Counted from the stretch's first letter, positions 1-8,180 are shown. The stretch is 64,000 nt of DNA from Phototrophicus methaneseepsis (GCF_015500095.1 NZ_CP062983.1:5084001-5148000); one strand, 5' to 3'. The notes: generated by a model from the sequence alone, not told the origin. Translations and numbers: made by a program.

Positions 1-12
1 TCTAGCCGAGAC

Positions 13-846
13 ATGATACAAGACCCTGCCCATCACCTTGCTGCGATTCATGCCGCGGCAACAGCCCTACTCATGCATGCAGAGCCGCTCGATGCCCAAC
101 AACGCACCTTTATCGAGCATATCGCCCGCACGAGTGCACAACTAGAGACTTTAGTCGCAGGTTTGCCGCCTACAGAGGCCGCATGGCAGCAGGTCATCCC
201 CGTCCTGGGGGAAACGTTCAGCAAGCCACAGGCGGCGCTCTTCGGCTATGCGCGGATGCTGCTGGAACATCCGGCTCAGTTTGGCAGTGCGCCCCCTACG
301 GAGTGGCAGCAAGCCCAACTAGAGACGATCTACCAGCACGGTATCGCCCTGGCACAAACCACTGAAACGCTCAAGCAAAATGCCTTCGCCGCGCGGCAGG
401 CCCGCCGACAACAACCCGCTGCCGCCTTCGACCTGGTGAGCTTACTTTGGCAGCAGGCCCCGCTTTATCAATTCTGGCTCAAACCTTACCCGGTGCGGCT
501 GCATTTCGGCCTGGATGCGATGCTGCCCCCCGCCTATGGACGGCCCTATCACGTGGATGAGCTGATCCGGCATACGCTGGTGACGATGGCGAGTGAACTT
601 GTCGAATATGGTGATCTACGGCTGGGGGTAGAGGCTGATATGATCCAGAAGCACGTTTCTGTATCCATCTTCTGCACAGGCATTCAGCTTACTTCGCAGG
701 AAATCGCGACCCTGTATCAGAAGCAGGGGCGACACCTATACGAGAAGCACTTACAAGAAGATGGCGGCAGTCTGGACTATCAACGAGAAGCGGGTCATGG
801 TGCCAGCGTGATTGTGCATCTACAGGTCGCCTATCCCGCGCTATAA
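13..846 (+). CDS. Degenerate histidine-kinase-like protein
   Basis: 277 aa. Residues about 63-130 resemble a HisKA dimerisation helix: the segment ending GYARMLL lines up with the usual S-H-E-L-R-T-P...GYxEMLL. The position of the phospho-accepting His is a Glu (GETFSKP), so autophosphorylation is not expected. The C-terminal 100 residues look like a worn HATPase domain: a QEDGGSLDY...GHGASVIVHL ending recalls the G-box and last strands, but no clear N-box Asn or DxGxG motif is seen. There is no membrane segment. The window begins 12 bases before this ATG, so an upstream start cannot be excluded. It may be a scaffold or phosphorelay modulator; an unrelated helical protein is the alternative. 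The family call is inference from motif alignment by eye. Confidence 0.55.
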   Translation: MIQDPAHHLAAIHAAATALLMHAEPLDAQQRTFIEHIARTSAQLETLVAGLPPTEAAWQQVIPVLGETFSKPQAALFGYARMLLEHPAQFGSAPPTEWQQAQLETIYQHGIALAQTTETLKQNAFAARQARRQQPAAAFDLVSLLWQQAPLYQFWLKPYPVRLHFGLDAMLPPAYGRPYHVDELIRHTLVTMASELVEYGDLRLGVEADMIQKHVSVSIFCTGIQLTSQEIATLYQKQGRHLYEKHLQEDGGSLDYQREAGHGASVIVHLQVAYPAL

Positions 847-898
847 TGCCGCTGCGATCATCGCCTATCTTTAGACACATCATCAACTGGATAACCTC

Positions 899-1663
899 GT
901 GGGTGGAACCCTCCTGAATATCGTCACCGTCGCTATTGGCAGCCTGATTGGCATGAGCATTGGCAATCGCCTGCCGGAGCGCATCCAGAAATCCGTATTA
1001 ACGGGCCTGGGCCTAATCACACTGGTCGTCGGCTTCCAGAATGCGAACCTGACTGGCAATATCATCATTCCGCTGCTCTCAACGGTGATTGGCGTCATCA
1101 TTGGGGAGTGGCTGCGCATTGATGCGGCCCTGGAGCGCTTGGGAGGTTACCTGCAAGAGCGCTTTGGCAGCGCTGAATCAGGCGATGCCGCCAGCACACG
1201 CGAGCGCTTCATCACGGGCTTTGTGACGGCCAGCCTCGTCTTCTGCGTGGGGCCGCTGACCTTCGTCGGTGCCATACAGGATGGCATGGGGCTAGCGAGC
1301 GGCTTCCAATTCCTGGCGATTAAGAGCGTGCTGGACGGCTTCGCGGCGATGGCATTCGCGGCAAGCTTCGGCCTGGGAGTATTGTTCACAATCATCACGG
1401 TGCTGGTCGTTCAGGGTGGGCTGGCGTTGATTGGCAGTGTGCTTGTGCAAATGATGACCACACCCGGTATGACCGATGCCCTGGCACAGGACCCAGCAAT
1501 CATCGAAATGACAGCCGTCGGGGGCATTTTGCTGCTGGGGCTGGCGCTCGTCCTGCTGGATGTGCAAAAGCCACGCATTGCGAACTTTTTACCGGCTCTG
1601 CTGGTCGCGCCCTTGCTGGTAACCATCGCGGGCATGCTGAATATCGCTATTTACCCGCTGTAA
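899..1663 (+). CDS. DUF554 family membrane protein
   Basis: 254 aa with a GTG start. The N-terminus (GGTLLNIVTVAIGSLIG, then GLGLITLVVGFQNA) is typical of DUF554 (YdfK/YqgA-type) inner-membrane proteins. About six or seven hydrophobic segments run through the protein, and the conserved middle FCVGPLTFVGAIQDG is present. Length is normal for the family (about 230-260). The physiological role of the family is not established; transport has been suggested. It stands between a kinase-like gene and a lipoprotein gene on the same strand, with short gaps (52 and 26 bases), so co-transcription is possible. Confidence 0.9.
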   Translation: MGGTLLNIVTVAIGSLIGMSIGNRLPERIQKSVLTGLGLITLVVGFQNANLTGNIIIPLLSTVIGVIIGEWLRIDAALERLGGYLQERFGSAESGDAASTRERFITGFVTASLVFCVGPLTFVGAIQDGMGLASGFQFLAIKSVLDGFAAMAFAASFGLGVLFTIITVLVVQGGLALIGSVLVQMMTTPGMTDALAQDPAIIEMTAVGGILLLGLALVLLDVQKPRIANFLPALLVAPLLVTIAGMLNIAIYPL

Positions 1664-1689
1664 AGTAACATAGATTCAAAGGCCATTTT

Positions 1690-2364
1690 ATGTGCTTTTC
1701 ACGTTTTTTTAGCGGGTTGTTGATGCTGCTGCCCTTCTTTGCCCTGGCCGCCTGCGATCAGGCTGCTGTACATGGTAGCGGTAACTATGTGACGCAAACA
1801 CACAATATCATCGATTTTACGAGCCTGCGCGTCGAAACCACAGGCGAAATCCACATCACCATAGGCGAATCCCCCACACTGAGCGTTGCCGCCTACGAGA
1901 ATATCCTGCCGCTGCTCACCTTCTCGGTTGAAGATGGTGTGCTGGTGCTCAACCAGGCAGAAGGCACAGGTTACGTCACAGACCAGCCTATTGCGATGAC
2001 GATCACCGTGCCGACGTTAGAATCAATCGAAGTGGCTGGAACCGCCAATATCGCCATCGACAACCTGAGCGGGGACATGTTCACAGCAGACATCCGCAGC
2101 CCGGGCAACCTGACAACCCATGGCAGCGTGACAGAGCAAACCGTGACCGTGAGCGGCACAGGCCACTATTATGGCTTTGGCCTGCAAACAGTCACCACAG
2201 CCATTACAATCTCCGGTGCTGGTGAAGCACAGATCACGGCCAGCGACACGCTTATAGCAACCCTCAGCGGCGAAGGTGGCGTCATCTACCAGGGCGAACC
2301 AGACGTGACGGAGTACATCACAGGTACTGGCCACATCCAGCCAGCCCCTACCCCAGAGCAATAA
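1690..2364 (+). CDS. Head-GIN domain lipoprotein (DUF2807-like)
   Basis: 224 aa. The N-terminus is a lipoprotein signal: a hydrophobic run ending LALAAC, with the lipidated Cys at residue 22. The mature part follows the head-GIN/putative auto-transporter adhesin pattern (GSGNYVTQTHNIIDFTSLRVETTGEIHITIGE) and then a Gly/Thr-rich beta-helix with repeated short strands (SGTGHYYGFG, SGAGEAQITAS, SGEGGVIYQG). Such proteins are exported and sit at the cell surface. Their ligands are generally unknown. It overlaps nothing and ends 3 bases before the convergent gene at 2368-3642. Confidence 0.85.
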   Translation: MCFSRFFSGLLMLLPFFALAACDQAAVHGSGNYVTQTHNIIDFTSLRVETTGEIHITIGESPTLSVAAYENILPLLTFSVEDGVLVLNQAEGTGYVTDQPIAMTITVPTLESIEVAGTANIAIDNLSGDMFTADIRSPGNLTTHGSVTEQTVTVSGTGHYYGFGLQTVTTAITISGAGEAQITASDTLIATLSGEGGVIYQGEPDVTEYITGTGHIQPAPTPEQ

Positions 2365-2367
2365 CTG

Positions 2368-3642
2368 TTATTCAGATTCAGACGCGGGAAGTTCCTCTGT
2401 AGGGAGTTCACCCATTATGAGGATGGCATAACTGCCCCTGGTGCTGTGGCTGCGGCTTTCCAGGCGGAGCTGCTGCACTTCCAGGCGATCCAGTTCCAGC
2501 ATGACACCGGCATCAAAACGCTGGCCCACAATTGCGGCTGTCTCCTCGCCCAATGACAGCGTCAGGCTCTTATCTTCGATACTCGGCATATCGTCACAAT
2601 CGCCTCGTCCAGCATCATCACACTGATCAAAGACCGTATCAGCTTCGTTCAGCAGCGTCAGATAAGGATCGAAACGCAGTGATGTCGCAATCATATAAAT
2701 GCTGGTGGGGGCATTGCGCGCCAGTGGACCACGCCGAATATTGAGCCAATCCACATCTTCACGATCTTCCAGGGACATCCCCTCAACCAGAGCGATATAG
2801 CGGCCTGATTGGCTGTCCTTACTCCCAATCGTGACCTGTAAGCCTTCCAACGCCCAGGGAAGCTGATCCTGGGTGACAACAGCCTCGACGATATGCTCAG
2901 CATCCGGGCCACCATCAGGCGCTAACCCCGGCAGATCATACGCATAGCCTTCATGGGATGCCGGTGGCAGATCATAACATACGGGGTCGTTATCCAAACT
3001 CTGGAGGCGTATCAACGGTTGGAAATCATCCAACCCGATGACCGTTATACGCAAGCGCGCCTGATCATTAAAGGGCAAGCTTTCTTCCAGGGGGCGAAAT
3101 TCATCAGCCGGCTCGAAGAAAAGCGCCGTCGTTACCAGGTCTTCTCCACAACGGAATTCAACCGGGATACGGTCATTTTCTCGCTCAGGGACGCGGAAAG
3201 CGAGCGAAACCACGAGGGAGTAGCTCCCTGTGCTGGTGCCTTCCAGGTTACCTGCTCGTGTCGCTACGAGGGTATATTCGCCATCGGAAGGTACTTCATA
3301 AGTCACCGCAGCGACATCATTAGCGACAGGCGTGGCTTCCATATCGCTGCGTGCCATCAGCTCACGGTCTGGGTTCAGGATACCAATCAAAGGTTCCAGG
3401 CCATCGCTGGCCGCCATCTGCACTTCTATCTGATCGCCCTCGACCAGTTCAATCGTCCACCAGTCGAAGATGGCCCGCTCGCTGATGGTATCTGATACAG
3501 GCTCATCAAAATCAATCGGCAAAATCAGGGGTTCATCCAGTGATTCATCGGAGCTGTCGTCCGTTGCCGGGGCATCCTGCGCATAGATCGGCACAGCAAA
3601 AGAGATGACGGCCAGCAAAAGAAGCAATTGTTTTTTTAGCAT
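2368..3642 (-). CDS. Secreted protein with PPC-like beta domains
   Basis: 424 aa from the ATG at 3642, chosen because GAGG lies about 8 bases upstream and the protein then begins with a clean signal peptide (MLKKQLLLLLAV...YAQD). A longer in-frame start exists at 3711 but puts a charged tail ahead of the signal. The mature protein contains segments like the pre-peptidase C-terminal (PPC) fold: 'W(W)TIELVEGDQIEVQM', 'LIGILNPDRELMARSD', 'DGEYTLVATRAG', and a second and third set further on. No catalytic domain is present, so it is probably a surface or extracellular binding protein. Exact function is unknown. Confidence 0.7.
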   Translation of the reverse strand: MLKKQLLLLLAVISFAVPIYAQDAPATDDSSDESLDEPLILPIDFDEPVSDTISERAIFDWWTIELVEGDQIEVQMAASDGLEPLIGILNPDRELMARSDMEATPVANDVAAVTYEVPSDGEYTLVATRAGNLEGTSTGSYSLVVSLAFRVPERENDRIPVEFRCGEDLVTTALFFEPADEFRPLEESLPFNDQARLRITVIGLDDFQPLIRLQSLDNDPVCYDLPPASHEGYAYDLPGLAPDGGPDAEHIVEAVVTQDQLPWALEGLQVTIGSKDSQSGRYIALVEGMSLEDREDVDWLNIRRGPLARNAPTSIYMIATSLRFDPYLTLLNEADTVFDQCDDAGRGDCDDMPSIEDKSLTLSLGEETAAIVGQRFDAGVMLELDRLEVQQLRLESRSHSTRGSYAILIMGELPTEELPASESE

Positions 3643-3806
3643 GAACTTATCCTCATGACGTGCGCGTATGATTCTATGAACGACCCAAACAAGGACGCTG
3701 CTTGTTCTCATGATGCGTAGTCATTATAGGGCATTCAGCGTATTCCTGAGGCTATAGCAAAAGCATTAAGACAAACCCATATCGTTGGGCACAAGTCCAT
3801 TAACGC

Positions 3807-3836
3807 AAAAAGCAGCCGGGGATACCGACTGCTTTT
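3807..3836 (-). terminator. Rho-independent terminator of rplJ-rplL
   Basis: On the minus strand, AGCAGTCGG and CCCGGCTGCT form a stem around a short loop, followed by a T run. It lies about 30 bases past the rplL stop codon and separates the stalk operon from the next gene. An A run on the other flank could also make it work in the other direction. Confidence 0.8.
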
Positions 3837-3865
3837 TGAATCGCGGGTCAAGCGATGTTTGGATG

Positions 3866-4261
3866 TTATTTCAAGTCGACAGCAGCGCCGGCTTCTTCCA
3901 GCTTCTTCTTGGCGTCTTCGGCAATGTCCTTGCCAACTTCTTCCATGACGTTGCTGGGAGCACCTTCGACGAGGTCCTTGGCTTCCTTCAGGCCGAGGCT
4001 GGTCAGTGCACGCACGACCTTGATGACCTCGATCTTCTTGGGGCCAGCTTCCTTCAGGACGACGGTGAATTCAGTCTGTTCTTCTTCTTCTTCAGCAGGA
4101 GCAGCAGCGCCACCGGCAGGCATTGCGCCCATCGGCATCATCATGCCACCACCAACAGCGGCTTCTACACCGAGTTTTTCTTCGAGAGCGGTCTTCAGTT
4201 CGCTAGCTTCTAGCAGGGTCAGACCAGCAATTTCTTCTACGAGCTTTGCAACATCAGCCAT
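3866..4261 (-). CDS. rplL: 50S ribosomal protein L7/L12
   Basis: 131 aa, the multi-copy stalk protein that recruits translation factors to the ribosome. The N-terminal dimerisation segment ([26 protein letters not shown]) is followed by an Ala/Gly/Met-rich hinge with an acidic patch (EEEEEQ) and the C-terminal factor-binding domain ([38 protein letters not shown]). Length is standard. The upstream sequence GAACGAAAGGAACCTCACA before the ATG holds an AGGAA ribosome-binding site. It follows rplJ as the second gene of the operon and is presumably controlled by the same leader. Confidence 0.98.
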   Translation of the reverse strand: MADVAKLVEEIAGLTLLEASELKTALEEKLGVEAAVGGGMMMPMGAMPAGGAAAPAEEEEEQTEFTVVLKEAGPKKIEVIKVVRALTSLGLKEAKDLVEGAPSNVMEEVGKDIAEDAKKKLEEAGAAVDLK

Positions 4262-4387
4262 TGTGAGGTTCCTTTCGTTCGATCATTTTTACGGGCAATT
4301 TGCCCAAAAACCAGAATTGACGAGATGATAAATACGTGACGCGATAAGGTGTCTTTAAAGCAGTCTCTGCTTGATGCAGGGGTTGCT

Positions 4388-4972
4388 TTATGCAGCACCT
4401 TCTTGTTCGCGCTTTTGCAGCCAGGCTTGCAATACGTTGAGTACCTGCGTATCAGCCGCCTGCAGCACGTTGACAATACCACCATTGGCGGCATGCAGCA
4501 CGCTGACGAGGTTCTGAGCAGGTTGTACCAGCAGACCCAGGATTTGCGCCTGGAGTTCTGGTAGGGTCGGCATGTTGGAGATAGCTTCAACGCGATCTGC
4601 GCCGAAGATATCCGAACCGCCCAGGACACCACCTGAGAGAGAGAACTGCTCTTCCGGCAGGTCTACATCTTTGATGTGCCCCAGGATGGCCTTTACCACA
4701 CCAGGGAAATTATCTTTACCAAAAACAATGCCTGTCGGGCCTGCGAGCAATTCTTCTGGGACGATCCAGCCTTTTTGCTCCATAGCCTTGGTGATAAGCG
4801 TGTTTTTAGCAACAACGTATTGCCCGCCAGCGTCGAGAATGACTTTGCGTAATGTTTGAACACGGGGCACAGACATCCCCTGCGTGCGAACAATGGAAAT
4901 ACCATTACTCGCCTCGAGCAGGTCTACGTACTGTGCAACCAGGTCTTCTTTACGACTACGACTGATTGCCAA
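4388..4972 (-). CDS. rplJ: 50S ribosomal protein L10
   Basis: 194 aa from a TTG start at 4972. AGGAG sits 7 bases upstream, and this start gives the usual L10 N-terminus (AISRSRKEDLVAQYVDLLEAS). No ATG offers a comparable length, and extending upstream would read into the leader RNA. The core motifs (TLRKVILDAGGQYVVAKNTLITKAM, GPTGIVFG) and the C-terminal helix that binds L7/L12 dimers (VLQAWLQKREQEGAA) are present. L10 anchors the stalk on 23S rRNA and is normally the autoregulator of its own operon through its leader. The neighbours are atypical: rplK-rplA are not upstream and rpoB is not downstream. Confidence 0.97.
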   Translation of the reverse strand: MAISRSRKEDLVAQYVDLLEASNGISIVRTQGMSVPRVQTLRKVILDAGGQYVVAKNTLITKAMEQKGWIVPEELLAGPTGIVFGKDNFPGVVKAILGHIKDVDLPEEQFSLSGGVLGGSDIFGADRVEAISNMPTLPELQAQILGLLVQPAQNLVSVLHAANGGIVNVLQAADTQVLNVLQAWLQKREQEGAA

Positions 4973-5061
4973 CGGACACTCCTTTCTGGTTAGCCAGTTC
5001 CCTATCGACAAGCCCTTAAGAGCTGTGGATAGAGGTCGCCTGAGATAACATCCAAACAATA

Positions 5062-5193
5062 AAAAAAGCGACCCGCACATGCCGAGGTCGCCCATAGTAT
5101 CTATGGTCGCTTTTGGCTCGTCCTCGGCAGGGTAGTTATTAAGGGCTTACGCCCCCCGGCTGTCTCTGGAAGAGAAAACCTATCACTTTTGCG
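5062..5193 (-). ncRNA. Ribosomal protein L10-type leader with attenuator hairpin
   Basis: The 5' untranslated region before rplJ, read on the minus strand. It carries the L10-leader signature near its 5' end (AGACAGCCGG, then AAGCCCTTAATA...CTGCCGAGGA). Two mutually exclusive pairings are visible. CCTCGGC (5122-5128) can pair with GCCGAGG (5081-5087). GGTCGCT (5105-5111) can pair with AGCGACC (5067-5073), and the latter is followed directly by a T run, making a Rho-independent terminator. The known model for this family is that the L10-(L12)4 complex shifts the leader towards termination. Boundaries are approximate. Confidence 0.8.
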
Positions 5194-5199
5194 CGGATC

Positions 5200-5227
5200 A
5201 TTATACGGACATAGGTTGCCAAGTCAA
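5200..5227 (-). promoter_or_regulatory. Promoter of rplJ-rplL
   Basis: On the minus strand TTGACT (5222-5227), a 16-base spacer and a perfect TATAAT (5200-5205) give a strong housekeeping-sigma promoter. Transcription should begin near 5193, so a leader of about 220 bases precedes rplJ. The promoter sits just downstream of the rfbA-like gene's stop, showing that the stalk genes are transcribed on their own. Confidence 0.8.
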
Positions 5228-5245
5228 GGTACAACTCCGGCAGGC

Positions 5246-5995
5246 TCAGGACTCCACAGAAGCCATCGCCGCAGCTTTATCAGCATAATACCGGGATGAT
5301 GCATGCAGCGATTCAAAGGTCCCCGCATCGCTCCAAAAGCCCTTGAGTTCATGCCAGCGCAACTGCCCTGCTTCAATGTAGAAGTTATTGACCTGGGTAA
5401 TTTCCAGCTCGTTGCGGCCAGCATAGCCAGGGTCACACTGGGCGATATAGTCGAATACGGCGTTATCGTATAGATAGACCCCGGCGACAGCATAATTCGA
5501 TTTCGGGTTCTGGGGCTTCTCTTCAATGCCGATAATGCGCGTGGTGTCGTTCGGGTCAATTTCCGCCACGCCGAAGCGCTCCGGGTCCTGTACTTCTTGT
5601 AAGAAGACAAAAGCCCCTTCTTTGAAATTAGCAACCGCTTCGGAAATATCAGCATCGGTGGTGTTATCACCCAGGATCACGGCAATTGGCCCGCCATCTG
5701 CGAAGTCTTTCGCCAGGGCCAGCGCATCCGCGATGCCACCATCTGGCGTTTCCTGGTAAGCATATTCCAGGTGTTTGACGCCCAGCTCCTTACCGTTCTT
5801 CAACACGCCCAGGAAGTGCCCGACGTGCGGCCCGCTGGTGACGATCAGAATATCCGTAATACCTGCTTTCACCAGCGTATCAATCGGATAGAAAATCATG
5901 GGTTTGTCATAAACAGGCAGCAAGTGCTTATTGGTCACATGGGTCAATGGGTACAAGCGCGTCCCTAATCCCCCTGCGAGGACAACACCTTTCAT
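5246..5995 (-). CDS. Sugar-1-phosphate nucleotidyltransferase (RmlA-like, short form)
   Basis: 249 aa. The N-terminal nucleotide-binding loop GGLGTRLYPLT (8-18) and the KHLLPVYDKPMI motif are those of glucose-1-phosphate thymidylyltransferases. The LGDNTTDAD metal site, GVAEID and IGIEEKPQNPKSNYAVAGVYLYD segments complete the nucleotidyltransferase fold, and EITQVNNFYIEAG and FWSDAGTFESL are the family's sugar-site motifs. It would make dTDP- or UDP-glucose-type sugars for cell-surface glycans. It is about 40 residues shorter than classical RmlA, lacking the C-terminal helical extension. It is preceded, 9 bases away, by the translin-family gene on the same strand. No rmlB/C/D genes are near. 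Confidence 0.88.
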   Translation of the reverse strand: MKGVVLAGGLGTRLYPLTHVTNKHLLPVYDKPMIFYPIDTLVKAGITDILIVTSGPHVGHFLGVLKNGKELGVKHLEYAYQETPDGGIADALALAKDFADGGPIAVILGDNTTDADISEAVANFKEGAFVFLQEVQDPERFGVAEIDPNDTTRIIGIEEKPQNPKSNYAVAGVYLYDNAVFDYIAQCDPGYAGRNELEITQVNNFYIEAGQLRWHELKGFWSDAGTFESLHASSRYYADKAAAMASVES

Positions 5996-6004
5996 AAAAA
6001 GCTC

Positions 6005-6667
6005 CTAGTCTTCTTTTTGCGTGCTAGCCACAAATTTCGCCTCAAACTGAGCCAAGGCTTCTTGCATGCGCTGCTGGCGAATGCTCTGCGTCATATCGCC
6101 GCGCGTGCGCTCCAGGACACTGCGCACAATATCCGTCTGGCGGCGCAGGCCATGCGTCAGCGCATCGGGGAAGTCGAAAGTCACCAGTTGATCGTAAATG
6201 TCATCCATCCACGTCAGCAGGCGCTCGGCTTCGTCCATATCGCCATGTTCACGCCGTAGAATATCCAGGATAAAGCGGCGCAGCTCAGTCGCGGCTTCTG
6301 CCAGGCCCAACAAATAGGTTGAACTCTCGACCTGTAGGGTTTTGGGCATGGTCAGGGGGCCATCTTTGATAATGGCATATGTCGCGTGAGCCTCGACCAT
6401 TTCTTTAAAGCCATCCTGTGTATAGCCTGTGTGGTAAAGCTCAGGGTATGGCAAGACGACAGCGCGCAGCTCAGCGGCCTTATTATCGACTTCGGCCATT
6501 TGTTCATCTGCCCGGTCCCATTCCCGGCGATGAATCGCCCGGATCGTCTGGGAACAGTAACGAATAAGCTCGCGAGAGAGCGCGATGGCCTTATCGCGAG
6601 CCTCGTTCTTCTCCGTAAAATCAGTGCGGATGCTATCCGCAATATCATTGAGACTACCCGTCTGCAT
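6005..6667 (-). CDS. Translin-family nucleic-acid-binding protein
   Basis: 220 aa, predicted all-helical and cytoplasmic. Motifs match the translin family (COG2178 type): ALSRELIRYCSQTIRAIHR near the N-terminus, LYHTGYTQDGFKEMVEAHATYAI, the LLGLAEAATELRRFILDIL stretch and the C-terminal DFPDALTHGLRRQTDIVRSVLE with TRGDMTQSIR. Translins are octameric RNA/ssDNA-binding proteins, well known in eukaryotes and archaea and less often reported in bacteria. The ATG at 6667 was chosen because GAGG lies about 10 bases upstream and it overlaps the preceding gene by 14 bases, typical of translational coupling; in-frame starts a few codons upstream exist. The next gene is the nucleotidyltransferase. Confidence 0.85.
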   Translation of the reverse strand: MQTGSLNDIADSIRTDFTEKNEARDKAIALSRELIRYCSQTIRAIHRREWDRADEQMAEVDNKAAELRAVVLPYPELYHTGYTQDGFKEMVEAHATYAIIKDGPLTMPKTLQVESSTYLLGLAEAATELRRFILDILRREHGDMDEAERLLTWMDDIYDQLVTFDFPDALTHGLRRQTDIVRSVLERTRGDMTQSIRQQRMQEALAQFEAKFVASTQKED

Positions 6668-7022
6668 CACCATTATCCTCGTCATCTGAATCATCACTTT
6701 CCGGACCTACCACACCTCGGAAAAGCTGGTCGGCCAGGGAGGCTGACGATTGGGGCACTTCGATTTCGCCATGATTGGCCTCGAAGCGTTCAATATTCTG
6801 TCGCAACGCGTTCAAGAACATCTTAGCATGCATCGGCGTCATCACGATACGGTTCTGAATGCGAGCACGTGGATCGTTCGGCATCACCTGCATAAAGTCA
6901 AAAATGACTTCTGTATGGGTGGCGCTGTTGCTAATCATGACCGCATTGGCATAAGACGCGGGATCTTTGGGCATTTCAATACGGAGCTGCCGCCGCTTAG
7001 GATTAGGATTTTTTGGCTGCAT
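6654..7022 (-). CDS. DUF3467 family protein
   Basis: 122 aa, soluble. The core IEMPKDPASYANAVMISNSATHTEVIFDFM, then IQNRIVMTPMHAKMFLNALRQNIERFE, is the DUF3467 pattern. This is a small alpha/beta family of unknown function, widespread in bacteria and archaea. The C-terminal tail is strongly acidic (SDDSDDEDNGD). Its end overlaps the start of the translin-family gene by 14 bases, so the two are very likely translated as a pair. A TATAAT hexamer (7075-7080, minus strand) about 50 bases upstream of the start is a possible -10 element. Confidence 0.85.
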   Translation of the reverse strand: MQPKNPNPKRRQLRIEMPKDPASYANAVMISNSATHTEVIFDFMQVMPNDPRARIQNRIVMTPMHAKMFLNALRQNIERFEANHGEIEVPQSSASLADQLFRGVVGPESDDSDDEDNGDADG

Positions 7023-7094
7023 AGGACCACTTCCAACCTTTTCAGCATTTCGGTATCAGTGTTTGTAATAGAGATTATAACCAATGCCATGCCC

Positions 7095-7123
7095 TTGCCG
7101 TAGGGTGGGCCACTATCTATACT
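7095..7123 (+). promoter_or_regulatory. Promoter for the DUF983 gene
   Basis: TTGCCG (7095-7100), a 17-base spacer and TATACT (7118-7123) form a good sigma-70-type promoter, predicting a start near 7130, about 33 bases before the coding region. It overlaps the region that would serve the divergent DUF3467-translin genes. Confidence 0.6.
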
Positions 7124-7162
7124 TGTCAATTTAACGACTCCAATACAGTGAGGCAATAAAAG

Positions 7163-7528
7163 ATGATGTGGCGTACCTTATGGGCCGGGTTCCGTTTGCG
7201 CTGCCCCAATTGCAAACAAGGACACATTAGCCGCGGCATATTCAGCGTTCAGCAGCAGTGCGAAGTGTGCGGCGTCTACTTTGAGCGGAAATCGGGAGAA
7301 TCTGCCGGGGCCAGTATCATCTGGATATCCATCCTCCCCTTCCTGGCGTTAATGCTCTTCTTCGTGCTGCATCGTCTATGGCCGGATGCCTCATTGGTGA
7401 TTTTGTTGGGCGTTCCGGTGGGCCTGTTACTCATTGTTGGCGCGGTTTTCTACCGAAATGTGCGCGGCTTATGGATCGCCATCGTGCATCTGACGGATGG
7501 TCTAAAAGGCGATAATCCACAAGTCTGA
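7163..7528 (+). CDS. DUF983 zinc-ribbon membrane protein
   Basis: 121 aa. The N-terminus has two CxxC pairs (RLRCPNCKQGHI and QQCEVCGVYFERKSGE), a zinc ribbon characteristic of DUF983. Two transmembrane helices follow (about residues 50-68 and 75-97), and then a short cytoplasmic end (NVRGLWIAIVHL). Length is normal for the family. The role is not established; members are common near cytochrome oxidase genes in other phyla, but no such genes are here. Confidence 0.9.
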   Translation: MMWRTLWAGFRLRCPNCKQGHISRGIFSVQQQCEVCGVYFERKSGESAGASIIWISILPFLALMLFFVLHRLWPDASLVILLGVPVGLLLIVGAVFYRNVRGLWIAIVHLTDGLKGDNPQV

Positions 7529-7633
7529 TTCGTAATAGACTTGATAATAAGCGTAAAAATAACTTGCGCTGTATTTATATTCACCTTAGTATGGAAAGAA
7601 ATATTTTTATCAATCAAACTTAGGTGATGGTAT

Positions 7634-8062
7634 ATGCCCATAACAATGCAGTGGCTCAATGGACGCGACAATATCCTTGTGACGACCTTCACCGGTGAGT
7701 GGACAATTGAAGATTTTTACGAAAATATCGATCAAGCAGATAAAGCATTGAGCGAAGTTCACCATCCCTTCGTTGCCATTGTTGATTTTACGGATAATGC
7801 AGCACCACCCCGTAAAATATTGACGATTGGGCGGCGCGTGCGCAGTGTTACCAGCCCTTACCGTGTCGGATTGATCTTCGTCAATTTTGGCACGCTGGCG
7901 CAGATGATCTACCGCACGCTGACGCGAATCGAGCCATCAACCTTTGGGGAATGGCATCACGCCCCTTCTATGAAAGAAGCCGTCCACATGGCGGATAAAA
8001 TTCTGCAATCTAAAAAAAAGGATGACCCACGCGACAATGGGTCTAACGGGGCCTTTCATTAA
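7634..8062 (+). CDS. Small STAS/SpoIIAA-like protein
   Basis: 142 aa, soluble. An AGGTGATGG ribosome-binding site precedes the ATG. The pattern of a beta strand (NILVTTFTGEWTIEDFYENI), a helix, then FVAIVDFTDNAAPP and YRVGLIFVNFG resembles SpoIIAA-like/STAS folds that report on or bind partner proteins. The family match is weak and based on secondary-structure pattern only. It is flanked by unrelated genes and converges on the ABC exporter genes, from which it is separated by a hairpin terminator. Confidence 0.5.
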   Translation: MPITMQWLNGRDNILVTTFTGEWTIEDFYENIDQADKALSEVHHPFVAIVDFTDNAAPPRKILTIGRRVRSVTSPYRVGLIFVNFGTLAQMIYRTLTRIEPSTFGEWHHAPSMKEAVHMADKILQSKKKDDPRDNGSNGAFH

Positions 8063-8117
8063 AGCAGCCAAAAAACGCGGCAACGCGCAGCCTATAGGCA
8101 CACCGATTTCATCAACA

Positions 8118-8148
8118 AAAACGGGACCGCTCATTGCGATCCCGTTTT
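8118..8148. terminator. Bidirectional terminator
   Basis: AAAACGGGA and TCCCGTTTT flank a loop of about 13 bases, with T runs reading outwards on both strands. It sits between the 3' ends of the convergent STAS-like and ABC exporter genes and can serve both. Confidence 0.8.
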
Positions 8149-8180
8149 GATTCTCTCTTGATTTATCAGCCAGAAAGCTC

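Noticed and set aside
2953-3495. 180-codon open frame antisense to the PPC-like protein
   Set aside because: No ribosome-binding site and no recognisable protein pattern.
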